From NCBI GenBank assembly GCA_000827495.1, contig KN817567.1, positions 1-64,000 of the forward strand: DNA of 64,000 nt. Reading direction: 5' to 3'. The translations under genes and the position numbers were made by a program. Positions within the stretch are counted from its first letter, which is position 1. Every line of letters begins with the position of its first letter. The stretch is from Hypholoma sublateritium FD-334 SS-4 (lineage: Eukaryota; Basidiomycota; Agaricomycetes; Agaricales; Strophariaceae). Positions 32,395 to 44,519 of the stretch are shown piece by piece. The notes beneath the pieces were generated by a model that had not been told where the DNA came from, did no database searches, and saw nothing but the letters and a program-made list of their open reading frames with translations.

Positions 32395-34575
32395 ATGTCA
32401 GAGAACAACATAACTGACGAGACGCCCCAATCCCCGTTTCGCGACCCGCCTGAGTCGCTTGGATCTGAGGGCGTGGTGGCGGGATCCCCCGTCGATGGGC
32501 TCGCTATGAATGGACATGAATCACCGTTTGTACTTCCTAGATATATTCCGGAAGGACATCCCGCTCGTACCCTGGTATTGTGCTTCGATGGCACTGGCGA
32601 TCAGTGAGTATCTTCAATTCAGTTTTTATCTTCTGTACTAGAGCTCATAAATGTCCTCCACGACAAAAGGTTTGATTCGGATGTTCGCTTCAATCTCCCA
32701 AGTTGCGGGAGTATGTCTGACATTTATCTGATAGAACTCGAACATTGTCGCCCTTTTCACTTTGCTCAAAAAGGATGATAGTGATAAACAAATGGTTTAT
32801 TATCAGGTAAGTTCCAGACATCATCACAGTCGCGCAAAATAGTGAATGACTCGAGCGGCGAATGTTTAGGCTGGTATTGGTACTTATGTCTCTCCGCAAG
32901 TGGCTACGCCGTTCGCGTCTAAAATATCCAAGGTGAGATTCTATACAGTTTTACCCTTCTTTCGAGCTAAACGTTCTTTTAAAGTCTCTCGATGAGGCCA
33001 TTGCCTGGAATCTTCATTCTCATTTGATGGGTATGCTGCGCTTTCGTAATCTCGCTGTATGTTATGTACTTACTACTTACATTGCTTTGAATAGATGGCT
33101 ATGAGTTCTTAATGCAGAATTGTACGTGTATTCGTCAAATTGATTGATGTTCATAAACTCTACGATTCTAATCCTATGATTCCCACTCTCAGATAAAGCG
33201 GGCGATCGAATATGCATTTTTGGATTTTCGCGCGGGGCGTATACGGCTCGCGGACTGGCTGGAATGATACACAAGGTAGGTGCTTTGTACTACAATTTAC
33301 TTGACATGCCTACCTGATGTTGACATTGTTCTGATATTTAGGTGGGGCTGTTGCCAGCTTGCAACCACCAACAGGTTCCATTCGCATACAAGATGTATAC
33401 TAACGCAACCGAAGAAGGGTGGAAGCAGTCTGGTGCATTCAAAAAAGCATTTTCAGTTGACGTTCCAATTGAATTCGTCGGCGTTTGGTATGAGTTCGCT
33501 CACTCTCGTTTCGACGTTGATTTTTTATTATCTACTATCACCTAGGGATACGGTCAACTCCGTCGGACTTATACCTCGTCGACTGCCTTTTACCACATCC
33601 AATACGATCATTCGTACATTCAGACATGCAGTGTCCCTCGACGAACGACGTGCCAAGTTCAAAGCAAATTTATGGAATCGCCCCGATCCCGTCGAAGCGA
33701 CTCTGGGCGTTGATGGACAAAAGCCGGAAGTGAAATTCAAGGCCCACAGACCCAACGCAAAGAAAAACTCTCTCAGGGCTATGGAGAGGCAGTATAGTGG
33801 GTCATCAGATGATTTACCTACGGATATCGAAGAGGTTCTTGCTTTCTTCATCTTGTTGCGCCCTTGTCTGACCCTGTTTAAATTATCAGGTCTGGTTTGC
33901 TGGGTGTCACTGCGGTCAGCACACTAGAAAATTGCGCTCAGAGACCAAACTGATTGTTATTATTTATGAAATTCAGACATCGGAGGCGGTTCCGTCGACA
34001 ACGACACCTCTCATTCACTGGCGCGCATTCCTTTGCGCTGGATGATACGTGAGTGCTTCAAGGCAGACACTGGCATCATGTTCGAGGCCGAAGGATTGCG
34101 TGAGATTGGGATTGATCCTCTCACACTCTACCCTGTCGTCCAGGCCCGACCGCCGCCACTGTCAGCCGCCGGCGCGAGAATTAAATCCCACCGCGATCCC
34201 GCTACCGAAAACTACGAGGAATATGCAGGCCTTGCAGCTTCAGATTCCGAACAACGCAAGCTGGAGGAACATCATGAATTGCAGGATGCCTTGTCCCCTA
34301 TCTATGATCAACTCGACCTGGCTTGGTTCTGGTGGATCCTGGAATTCATCCCTTTCCGCCAGAAGTACCAGAAGGGTGACAACACGTGGGAAACGTCGTT
34401 TATTTGGAACTGGGGTAGGGGAAGGTTCATTCCCAAGCAGAAGAAACACATCGTCAAGGTCCATCGTAGCGTCAAGATGCGGATGGAGGCTGAGCACGAC
34501 AAGGGAGCTAAGTATGAGCCCAAGGCTTCTTTTGCCACCGCATTGGCACTCGGACATGTTCAATGGGTTGATTAA
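32395..34575 (+). CDS. DUF2235 (alpha/beta-hydrolase-like) protein
   Basis: Eleven exons keep frame and give 523 residues: 32395-32603, 32671-32683, 32735-32806, 32870-32932, 32985-33030, 33095-33121, 33193-33275, 33342-33487, 33546-33834, 33890-33914, 33977-34575. The DUF2235 signature is clear: LVLCFDGTGDQFDSD, NSNIVALFTLLKKDD, MVYYQAGIGTY, GFSRGAYTARGLAGMI (nucleophile-elbow Ser), VEFxGVWDTVNSVG-like DTVNSVGLIPRRLP, WFAGCHCDIGGG. Bacterial relatives are type VI secretion phospholipases; the fungal proteins have no settled role. The C-terminal half (WFWWILEFIPF, then FIPKQKKHIVKVHRSV) is typical of basidiomycete members. Exon 2 has only 13 nt. It is 1.5 kb upstream of the oxygenase gene, same strand. 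Confidence 0.85.
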
Positions 34576-36072
34576 GTTGTGTCATGTACCTTTTCTAGTA
34601 TATTTACGTCTTCTGCAATTGTAATTATGATCAAGCGACATCCTCAGCTAACGTACCTATGAAAGACGTGTAATGCCATCAAGCGGGACCTAACCTGATA
34701 CTGATTCTGGCTGGTGAAGTTCAACCTAGTTGAATTATACATGATATGATTTTGGCCAACCGAAGTAACGTAGCGCGTAGCCGCCTGCCTAGTCCAGGAC
34801 TCCAAACCGGGTGACCGCGTAATGCACCATTTCCACTATATTCTTCGGTAGTACTTACGTACCCAACGCGTCATCCGAGATTACGGGTGTGTCGGAAACG
34901 CGCGCTCGCTTATGCGTCCGTAGTTCAAATTCGCAGACCGCAATGTCCCTTGAAATTCTCGCGTATGATTGCAGGTTTCATACTTCTGTCAAGTCTTTAA
35001 GATTTAGACTCCTTCAAGGCTTCATTACACAAAATAGTGATTTTTGTACCAACAACTTGAAGTACTGCAGACAAAGGGATTGCAACGGATCCAAAATGAA
35101 ACCGACACAGCGAGGGCAATTCTTACTCGCAACTGTACCAATACCGACTTGAGCAGCCGATCTGGTTCAATGAAGAGCTTGTTCGGTATAACACCTTGCC
35201 GGATCCCAGTATATCGCCGACCTTCCGGCATATCCTTCTCGTGTGTGATACGCGGATTAATATGTCAATATCTCTCAAGTACACAACTGTACAGTATTCC
35301 GTGCTGAAGGCAGCGTCACACGATCGCCGAGGCCCTTTAATGAAAGTTCCAATCACGATACGGCGGGATGGGTCTTAGGCGGACACAAAGCGGATATCAT
35401 TGGAATGTCATATTTCTTGTGTCGGAATAGATACTATAAGTTCAATTTATATTCTTATCAGTGCTATTCAAGGGGTTCCCCTATTTCAAAATGGAACCTG
35501 TTTTCTTCTTTCGTTTGAGCATACTTACCATTTTTCTCTAAGACGGGGCGCAAGGAGTTTGAACTTTGAATAGTCAGTTATATTCCCATAAATAGTAACC
35601 ACGCCGTTTTAGGACACGTGATGATATTCCAAAATCAACTTTCGATTTATTCCCACGACTCAATTCGACTGGCCCATATTCTTTGGTGAGCTGGCTCATA
35701 ATCCGCCAACCTATTCTTGCCCGTCTTCTGGACGCCAGAAATCGCCGTCTAAACGTAGGAGGAATCAGACAAATCATATGATCCCGACGTTCCATTCTCG
35801 GAACTGGACAGCTAGAATGGTTTGCAGAGGACGTCGCATGTTGTCTCATCCAACCAATCAGCCTGTCACCGCCGTCGGACAACCTCTGCCAACCTTCTCA
35901 ACCCTGACTGGGCTGCCGATTCGACGATTCAGATGCAGATCCCCAAAGATCCCCAAGTGGTTCGGTACGAAAACAGATCCGGGAGACGATTTCTTCATAA
36001 ATTGAAGCCTCTTGATGCCTTTAATACCCTTGTAATATCCGCTAGTTCCTCAGCCTTCTCACTGCGAACTCA
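34576..36072. other. Intergenic region upstream of the oxygenase gene
   Basis: 1.5 kb without a supported gene. Frames at 35574-35882 minus and 35778-36088 plus overlap on opposite strands and contain no known motif. The stretch just before 36073 is the likely promoter of the oxygenase gene. No RNA gene is seen. Confidence 0.5.
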
Positions 36073-39000
36073 ATGGCCACCAACTTGACTGCTTCCCAAC
36101 TTCTCTCTGCTGGTGCAGATGCTGTCTATCTGTCCAAGCGCGCACCGCCTACGGCGCCGACTGGGTTCTATGACTATGAAATCACTCCCAGCACCGACGA
36201 TGACACTCAAGCTCATTCGAAGTTGACCAATCTTCTCGGCCAAGTTGGTCTGATTTATTGAATAGTTTCTTATCTTTACTTATCATTACTCAGGCTGAAG
36301 GATTTATCGCCAAGGGTGGATTCAAGCCCACCCCCACTCAAATCGTGAGTTGTTTACGACGTGAAAACCGTATCTGCTTTCTAACCCGTCTATGATTAGC
36401 AATCTGTTTTGGACTTGACCATTCACCCGCAAGGCATCAATGACCGTTTGGGCAGTGTGAGTGAGGTCGTTATGATGAACCGGAGACTTTTCTGAATGTG
36501 AAATCTCCAGCTTTCGACCGGTCTTGAAATTCTTGCCAAGATCGATCCTCAAAGCGCCCTCGCGGAGCAGATGGGAAATTCTGTTATTGGACTGCTCTAC
36601 AACACTATTCCTCACCCCCCTGCTTCCTATCTTGGCCCGAAGCACCAGTTCAGAGAAGCAGACGGGTCGGGAAACAATTTGGAGATTCCGGACTTAGGCC
36701 GTTCTGGTAGACCCTATGCACGCAGTGTCCAGGGGAAAAACGGCTTGCCCAGGAGCTCGCTCCCCGATCCTGGTCTTGTGTTCGATACCGTTTTGAAGAG
36801 GCAACGTGTAAGTTTGTCTGCATCGAAGGGCGGATATCTTTACTAACTCATGTTTACAGCAAAAGAACCACCCCGGAGGGATGTCTAGTCTCATCTTCGC
36901 CTACGCCTCAATCGTCACCCATTCGTTGTTCCGGACCGACCTCCAAAATATGTATATGAATAATGCAAGCTCGTACCTCGATCTCAGTCCCCTCTACGGA
37001 GACAGTAAGCCTCCATTACCGAGCTTATACCCAGGAGTATATTGATTTCCCATTTTAGATCAGGCTCAGCAGGACAAAGTGCGCGACAGGGCTCAAGGCC
37101 GTGGCTTGCTGTACCCCGATACTTTCTCCGAAGATCGTCTTCTCTTCTTGCCTCCTGCGGCTAGCGTTCTGCTCGTACTCTACAGCAGGAATCATAACGT
37201 ATGCGTTTCCAAAACAATGTCCATATAACCACTCATTCCTTCCCACGGCTAGTACATCGCTGAGCAGATCCTCAAAATCAATGAGCGTGGGGCATGGTCT
37301 GACCCTCCCCCGACCGATCCCGCTCTACGTGCCAAGCAAGATGAGGAAATCTTCCAGACTGCTCGTTTAGTCAAGTGAGGCCATTTAGATTTCTCGTACC
37401 AGCTTTTTCTGAATGTGTTCTTCCAGCGGCGGACATTTCATTAACTCGATCACCGGAGATTATGCTGCTGGATTCATGGGTTCCGCTGAAGGGTGCAACT
37501 GGAACATGAAACCCTTCGATGTATGCCTATCTCACTACTAGTAATGACGCTCCGGCTGACTGGGATCGCTTGTGACTTTAGCGCATCGACACCAAGGAAA
37601 TCAGTGTTCCCCGTGGTCAGGGCAATCACTGTAGTGTTGAGTTCAATGTTCTTTACCGGGTAAGTAGTGCAATTATCGTCCCGTCCTCCATCTGATCTCA
37701 TCGCGATTTAGTGGCATCCAACAATCTCTGCCAAAGACGAAAAGTGGACTGAGGATTTCTTCGCACAAGCCTTCAACGGAAAGCCTGCTGCAGATGTACG
37801 CTGATTTTGATTTTGTATCATTCGTGACACTGATTCTTCGATTTCTGTTTACAGCTTACCATGAAAGATCTCGGTCAAATTGGCGCACTCCTGGCAAGCG
37901 TGCCTGAAAATCCCGCCGTGCGCAACTTCTCAACGTGAGCTTGCATTAATATTCGCGAGAGCTAATCAATTAACTCTGCATCGTCTCATTTAGCCTCAAG
38001 CGTGGTCCCGATGGACGTTTCGCCGACGTAGACCTCTTCAACGTTCTCGCTGACGCTACTGAGAGCCCTGCAAGCTCGTACGGTGGCCAGAATTCACCTG
38101 GTGTTTTGCGTCTCGTTGAGATCATGGGCATGGAGCAAGCCCGGTCGTGGGGCGTCTGCACTATGAACGAGTTCAGAGCTTATCTTGGCTTGAAAAGTAG
38201 GTGATTTTCTTGCATCAGTCACGGATGGCTTATTCACCGCTATTTTTCAAGCGTTTGACAGCTTCGAGGAGTGGAATCCTGATCCCGCCATTGCTGTACG
38301 CACACAACTTTGTTGATATATAGTAGACGCTAACGTTTGTAATAGAGTGCTGCTCGCCGTCTCTATGGACATGTTGATAACTTGGAGCTCTATGTAAGCC
38401 GTTACATTTGTGCGATTATAAGTTACTTATCTTTATTTTATCAGACCGGTATTGTCGCGGAAGAAATTATGCCCTTGACTGATGGTCTCCGTTTCTCCTG
38501 TGGATACACTGTACGTTTACATGCAGTGAATTTGCGTTGGACGCTTACCAAGTCTCGCTATCTAGACCACACGTGCTGTGCTCGGGGACGCAATTGCCCT
38601 TGTTCGTGGGGATCGCTTCTACACCAGCGACTTCACTCGTACGTCAATTACGTCTTATCATACCTTCTCTTCTGATCATCGACTTGTTTAGCGGGTAATC
38701 TGACAACCTGGGGCTTCTATGATTGCCAACGGGACATGACCAACGGAGGTGGAGGTTCTATGAGTAAGTCCAGTCAGCGCGCAATAGGTACAAGTCTGAC
38801 GCAGTGGGGATTCCAGTTCCTAAGCTTTTGCTTCGTCACCTGCCCAAGCAATACACATGGGTGCGTAGCTACTAGTCAGCTGGCGTGTGTTTCACTGACA
38901 ACTTGACGCTTTGGAGTAGAACTCTGTCTACTCCCTGTGGCCGTTCTTTACTCCGCAGAAGATGGCGGAGAGTTTGACCAGGCAGGGCATCGCGAGCAAG

Positions 39001-40733
39001 TACACGTTCGAAAGACCCAAGCCTCAGAGTGACCCCGTCCTCTTGACTACCTTCACTGGTATCTCGACGGTCTTCAGTGACCCCGGACGCTTCAAGAATA
39101 TCTATCCCAAAATCGGTTATGGATCACCTCTCAACCAAGATGATCCCGCTGTGTATGTGGCCTTCCCTATCCATGGGTACCAGATCTGAAACGTAATGTG
39201 ATATAGGCATGACGCGGATCGCATGCTTGCCCTGCGCGCTGTTTTCCCCGATAAGGCTTCCTTGACAAAGCTAGCTTCTTGGATGGGCGCACTTACGAAA
39301 GCAAACATCGCGGCCAAGTCCTGGAAATACCCCGGACTCCCAGGTACATACGTCGACATCGTTTACGACGTCATCAACCCCGTTGCCGTTCAGTGGGTCT
39401 GCGACAAGATGGTTAGCATATTGTACTCGCGCTTGATGTTCAGAAGTCTTACTTTCTTTTTAGTTGGGCGTTTCTCCCAAGACTAAGGAGAACCCGCATG
39501 GTCTGTTCACTTTCAACGAGCTATACAACATGCTCGCCACCCTGGTATGTGTTGAAATCTCTGTTGTGATCACCGCCATTGCTAATTATCCCTTCAATAG
39601 TTTACGTGTGTGATTCTCAGTAAATGGTTGCGCAACATTATACTAACTTTGTTCTTTTTGTAGTGGAAACATTCTCAACGTAGACGACCCCACGCATGCT
39701 TTCGGAACCAATGAAGCTTCTCTCAACTACGGGAGCATTCTCGGTGCGCTCGCTCTCAAGTCTCTCATTGAAGTCCATCCTTCTACGTCTCCCGTAAGCC
39801 ACTCGTTTGCGAATAGGATTATGTGATCTAAGTAGAACGCAGAACATCATTGGCAGCCTGGCTGCTAGGGCGACCTCGCTGGTTTGGCCACCGAACTCCA
39901 AGCCGTGTTATCCTTATCTCAGCACGCTCGCCGAGACCGGCCGCCCCGCGGATCAGTTGATAGGCATTACTCTTGGCTTGGTCGTCGGATCCTCTGTCAA
40001 TCTCGCTCAGGCCGCGGTCAATGTTGTCGACTTCTATCTCGACGATGCGCGCTCAGCGGAGCGGGCGCAGGTTGTCAAGTTGGTTAACATGAATGACCAG
40101 AAGAGTGCTGACCTCCTGCGCGGGTATGTCTGCGAGGCAATGAGTGCGTATCTTGTGTTTTCCATTGTTGTTCGCCTCGCTGAACTTGTCAACAGGATTG
40201 AGCCCACAGTTCCCTGGTCTTTGGAGGCAAGCAGTTGTTGATGCGACAATCTCGCAGGGACCAACCCTTCCCCCTGTGTCCATCAAGGCTGGGGATAAAG
40301 TCTGGGGTAGCTTCAGACAGGCTCACTTGAATGTAAGTCACTGAGTTCATCTCTCTTGCTTACTGATATGAATATGTCAATTCATAGCCCGCCGACTTCC
40401 CTGATCCCACCACTGTCAATCCCAGCAGGCCGTTGAATTCTTACCACCTCAATGGCGCCGGGTTCCACAACTGTATTGGGACTGCATTCGCGTACACGAC
40501 GATCACTGAGATCGTCAAGGTCATCTTCAAGTTGCCCAACGTTCGCCGCGCGCCCGGCCCCGCTGGTCGACAGAATAGGATCAATGAAGTCATCAACGGA
40601 ACTGACACAGACTACTTTGTCCAGAGGAACGGAACTATCAGTAGGTGGCCAGGATCGATGCAGATAGTGGTACGTATTCCCTCCGCTCTTCTTTGGCTTG
40701 TTTGACAATTTATGTTTCTAGTACGATGCATAG
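36073..40733 (+). CDS. Psi-factor-producing oxygenase (linoleate diol synthase type)
   Basis: Fused enzyme. The N-terminal heme peroxidase/dioxygenase makes hydroperoxy fatty acids, and the C-terminal P450-like half rearranges them to oxylipin diols that act as developmental signals. About 1050 residues in more than 20 exons. The dioxygenase half shows THSLFRTD (distal His), SSYLDLSPLYGD and EFNVLYRWHPTIS (catalytic Tyr and proximal His). The P450 half has EAMRLSP (ExxR, split by an intron after EAM) and GAGFHNCIGTAFA, where Cys is the heme ligand, so that half looks competent. A GGHFINSITGDYAAGF segment is also typical. One exon (39601-39605) appears to be only 5 nt. The last exon is YDA stop. 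Position specificity cannot be told from sequence. Confidence 0.88.
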
Positions 40734-40950
40734 GTGTTTCATCACGCTTTAGCTCTGGTTTCTAACAACTGGGTTTCGGGTATCTACACAAACTGTCGTC
40801 GCGTTGGCGTCTGCTACTTCACCATGGACTTAAACTACGTCAATCATCATTTTTTGCCAATATAATATGCTTTCCGTGAATTCTGAAGTCAGGTACAAGT
40901 TATGTTTACCTAAGTAAACTTGTTCCCTATGTTTATTCCTACGGAACTCC

Positions 40951-43054
40951 TCAAGGATGCAACAAGACCTTTGTATAACCTTCCACGCGGCGATCAAATT
41001 TATCATAGGCAGAAGACGCCTCGTCGAGAGATAGGTTATGCGAAACCACGAAAGAGGGTTTGGCTCGCCCTGCAATAATCAGATCGCGTAGGTAGCGGTT
41101 ATATGACTGGTGCTTATTAGAAAAATGAGAGTGGAATCTATTGTCATCAAATACCTTGACGTTGCACTGTCCGGTTCCTAAGCTGAGTCCTTTCTCGAAT
41201 AGTTTGCCTAAAAACACAGTTGAACTTGAGTGAACTGTTGCAGGAACATAAAAGCTTCTTCGTCTTACCAAACGGGAAAGAAATATATCCCCTGAAGTTT
41301 TCAAGCATTGTCAAACACGTTTACCATTAAAAACGGCCGGAGGAAGACACTGACTTCGCTGCAGCTGAATCAGGTGCACCCGGGTCACTGGGGACGTACA
41401 ACCCAGGAATACCGAGTCCTCCAGTAGGTCGGACAACTCGGATAAGTGCTTCCAGCACAGCGTTTGGTTGCTCGGTTTTTCCGTCTCCAGTGGTTGCTTG
41501 ATACCCAACAGCTATGAGCCGACTCGGAGTTAGAGATATATATCGGACAAATTAAACAAAGTGGGCACCGTCGACTCCTCGATCAACCTCTTTGCTAAAG
41601 TGTGGATATATCAGACGGTAAGCACATCGTTTCGGTACTGTATAAATCAGGGACTTGCCCTCCACGAAGATCAAGGATTTGCTGGACCGCGTCAGCTTTA
41701 CTAAAGTCAATGGGAACACACCCTATATCTTTGGCCTTTGCAAGACGTTCTGGCACACGATCTACAACGTAAACGTCCGACGCGCCACGAAGGACGGCGG
41801 AATATGCAGCCATAAGCCCAACGGGTCCGGCTCCAAATACTGCAACAGACTCTCCCGGTTTGAATCCCTTTATAGGATTGCAGCATTAAGGGTGCATGCT
41901 TGACAATAAAATCGTGCAAGAGTCACGCACGGACAATTGGACGCCGTGCCATCCCTTCGTTGGTCGTTGGTCGTTTTCAGAGAATAATCACTCCGAATCG
42001 ATTGATAAAAACTCACAGTTGGAAAGATATCCGCAAGCATAGCAAAGTCCGCCTCGTGCTCGGTACCGTGAGGGAGGATAAGGGCATTGAAATCGGCGAA
42101 GGGAACTCGGACGTATTCCTGAAATTAAACTTGAGTACATATGACCACTCAAATTATTAGAAAATTATGATCCAATAGCTTACAGCTTGACCACCCGGGT
42201 AGGGACCCATTGCAACATATCTAGCGAGTGTAAAGTCAATATTTTGCGAGGATCATGTTATAAACAGGTGTCATACCCGTACGCTCTGTGAGCAGGAGAC
42301 AAGCAGCGGATGGGAGCATTTTGTCAGTGCACATGTAATTGGCAGTGGATAATCAAGGACTCACCCGCCAGCCTGGCAAGCAGCGCAATGTTATCGTCAG
42401 CAATTTGTATAGGGACTTTGATTTGCAGACGTACAAACCCGGGATTAACATGAGTGCAAAACGCCGATTTTCCTTCTTCGCAATTCAGACAACGCCCACA
42501 AGCGACATTGAACGGCATGACTACTCGGTCTCCTTTCTTGAGAAGCTAACGCGCAATAAATATAGTCAGGGGGCGTTTAAATTATGTGCAACATAATTCA
42601 CTAACAGTGACACCCGTTCCTACTTCCTAGTAGTAGAACGCGGTAGGCAATAATAGATCAGTGAAGTCCATAGAGACTATAAGAAGATAAATACGTCGAC
42701 GATCCCCATGCTACAAGTGACATATGAGCTCTGCTTGTTGGTTGATGATGATGTACTTTCTTACTTCTCATGGCCGAATACAATTCCAGACTGCGCTGCT
42801 GTCCTTCCCTCGTACATGTGGAGGTCACTGAGCACACATATTGAGGAACAATGGCTGAAAGTCTGAACATCGGAGCCTACCTTCCACAAATGCATGTTGT
42901 CGTCACTGGTAGCACAGGAGGCGCTCAGCGGAAGCACAAATTGGGGAACACACGGCTTACCTTTGACAATGATATCATCAGGATGCAGTATCTTGGGCTT
43001 CTCGACCTCTCGGACGGTGACAGTGAACGGTTTATCATAAACAACAGCGCGCAT
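40951..43054 (-). CDS. Zinc alcohol dehydrogenase, formaldehyde-dehydrogenase-like
   Basis: Medium-chain dehydrogenase/reductase of roughly 390 residues. It begins MRAVVYDKPFTVTVREVEKP. The catalytic zinc site shows CICGSDLHMYEG (Cys) and GIVFGHE (His). The structural zinc loop is CGRCLNCEEGKSAFC. The Rossmann motif is VAVFGAGPVGLMAA, followed by VYVVDRVPERL. The NPGFAGGAYGYVAMGPYPGG segment resembles glutathione-independent, aldehyde-dismutating formaldehyde dehydrogenases. The substrate is unproven. The gene is cut into many small exons: 42961-43054, 42881-42905, 42765-42827, 42695-42710, 42606-42626, 42435-42545, 42365-42372, 42277-42285 and others down to 40951. The exons of 8 and 9 nt are needed to keep the conserved GGAYG. 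It converges on the oxygenase, 218 bp apart. Confidence 0.88.
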
Positions 43055-43830
43055 TGCAGGTAAGGAATGGAACTTGATCCGAGACTTTCAGAAGACGTTT
43101 TGGCATGGTGCAAGAGGTCTTATAGAACTCTGATGTTGCGGAAAGGGGATATCTTGTGGAACAGGTACTGCGTATCGCAATGAATTCCTAAATTCAAGAT
43201 CAGAAAGAATACAGGGTATGGGAGACTAGTCAGCTGTGCGCGAAATAGAAGGTTGCGTGAGAGGGATACCCATTAGTCTTGGTAATGGTCAAGATTTGAA
43301 GACTGGTGAGGGAACACATGATATTTTTATTTCACCTTTACAAACATAAATGGCTGGGAGCATGAGGCTCAGCTGGTCACGGATTCAAGTCCTTTCTCTT
43401 GGCTATTATTGGACGGGATATATTTGACCGGGTGACTTGATGATGTTTGAAGGAAATCTGAAAGCCGAGACTACTAGGGGGGAAACAAATTTCCCAACGC
43501 GCACTATTTCAGAGGTTCAACAAAATCATAAAGACATTCCGATTAGTCCTCAAATTAAAAAGCCATACGCCCATAGTTGGATTGCTTCAGATTTAGTTCT
43601 ACCTAGAGACAACGATGCGAGATATGCGACCGCAAAGGAGCTGGTCCTGTTATCGAAAGAACATGCCCCAAGCTCGGTATTTTTGATTGACGTCCATTAA
43701 GACTTTGCGCTCCCGCCCAAAGCACTCGGTTGTCAATTGTTGGTGGCATGAACGTTCCGTTGTGGCAGAGCTAAACAGACAGACAAACGAGGCTGCCTGC
43801 CTGTATAGATAAATACAGATAAATTGATTG
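43055..43830. other. Intergenic DNA upstream of the alcohol dehydrogenase
   Basis: About 780 bases with no supported gene. They include the promoter of the minus-strand dehydrogenase. An open frame at 43437-43700 plus has no recognisable content and no splice context. I see no RNA gene. Confidence 0.45.
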
Positions 43831-44467
43831 TTGGACATACTTGGGGCAGATCGACGGTGCTGTTGAAAGATTTCCGGTGAAGATGAACCTCGGTAAGGCT
43901 GGACGAGGCGAGGGTATAGTTGAATGTCTCGTGCATCGTACATCGTGCCCAAGCCTTCCACGTAGTCTGGAGACAACATAAATAAGTGGAGGATTCTGAT
44001 GATAGATGATATTCATATCTGACCGGTGACCTCTCATAGCACGAAATGCCCCAGTGATCGTCACGCCGAATGTCGCATTTCTACTGAACTACAAGTCAGC
44101 TTAAATCCCCCGGTTTTCACCATCCACTGTGGTACTCTGAAGTCACATTCACTAATTGAACGTTCAATGATTGGCCACTGTTTTTTGGTAGAAAACATAC
44201 TAGAGCGTCATTACTTCCAGCTGGAAGAGCTGTTACAAACCCTCTGGGAGTGCTGATGGTCGGTGGAGAGTCAGTCGGTTAAGAGCAGTTTTGCGGTGGT
44301 GATGTTGTCGCGATAGAAATAGTTGTCATTGCTGCCACTTTTACATGAAGGATTGGAGGCGGAGAAGATGTAGATGGCTTTGATTCCGAAGCTATAAGCG
44401 AGGATTGAGTCGAGGCGACAACTGCCAACCCAGTCAACCACGGGATAGACCGCCGCAATAGATGCAT
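43831..44467 (-). pseudogene. Possible broken or multi-exon gene for a secreted protein
   Basis: On the minus strand an ATG at 44467 opens MHLLRRSIPWLTGLAVVAST, which looks like a signal peptide, followed by a Ser/Thr/Pro-rich stretch. The frame meets TAA, yet the same frame continues as ISTPRGFVTALPAGSNDAL up to a GTATGT donor. Further segments with splice-like borders follow (NATFGVTITGAFRAMRG and MHETFNYTLASSSL to STVDLPQ). The pieces look like parts of one extracellular protein, but I could not join all of them. Either an unrecognised intron removes the stop or the gene is dead. No family is recognised. Confidence 0.3.
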
Positions 44468-44519
44468 GCAAGGAGTGCCAATGATGCCGAGACTGTCGAG
44501 CGAAGAAGTTGCCCATCAT

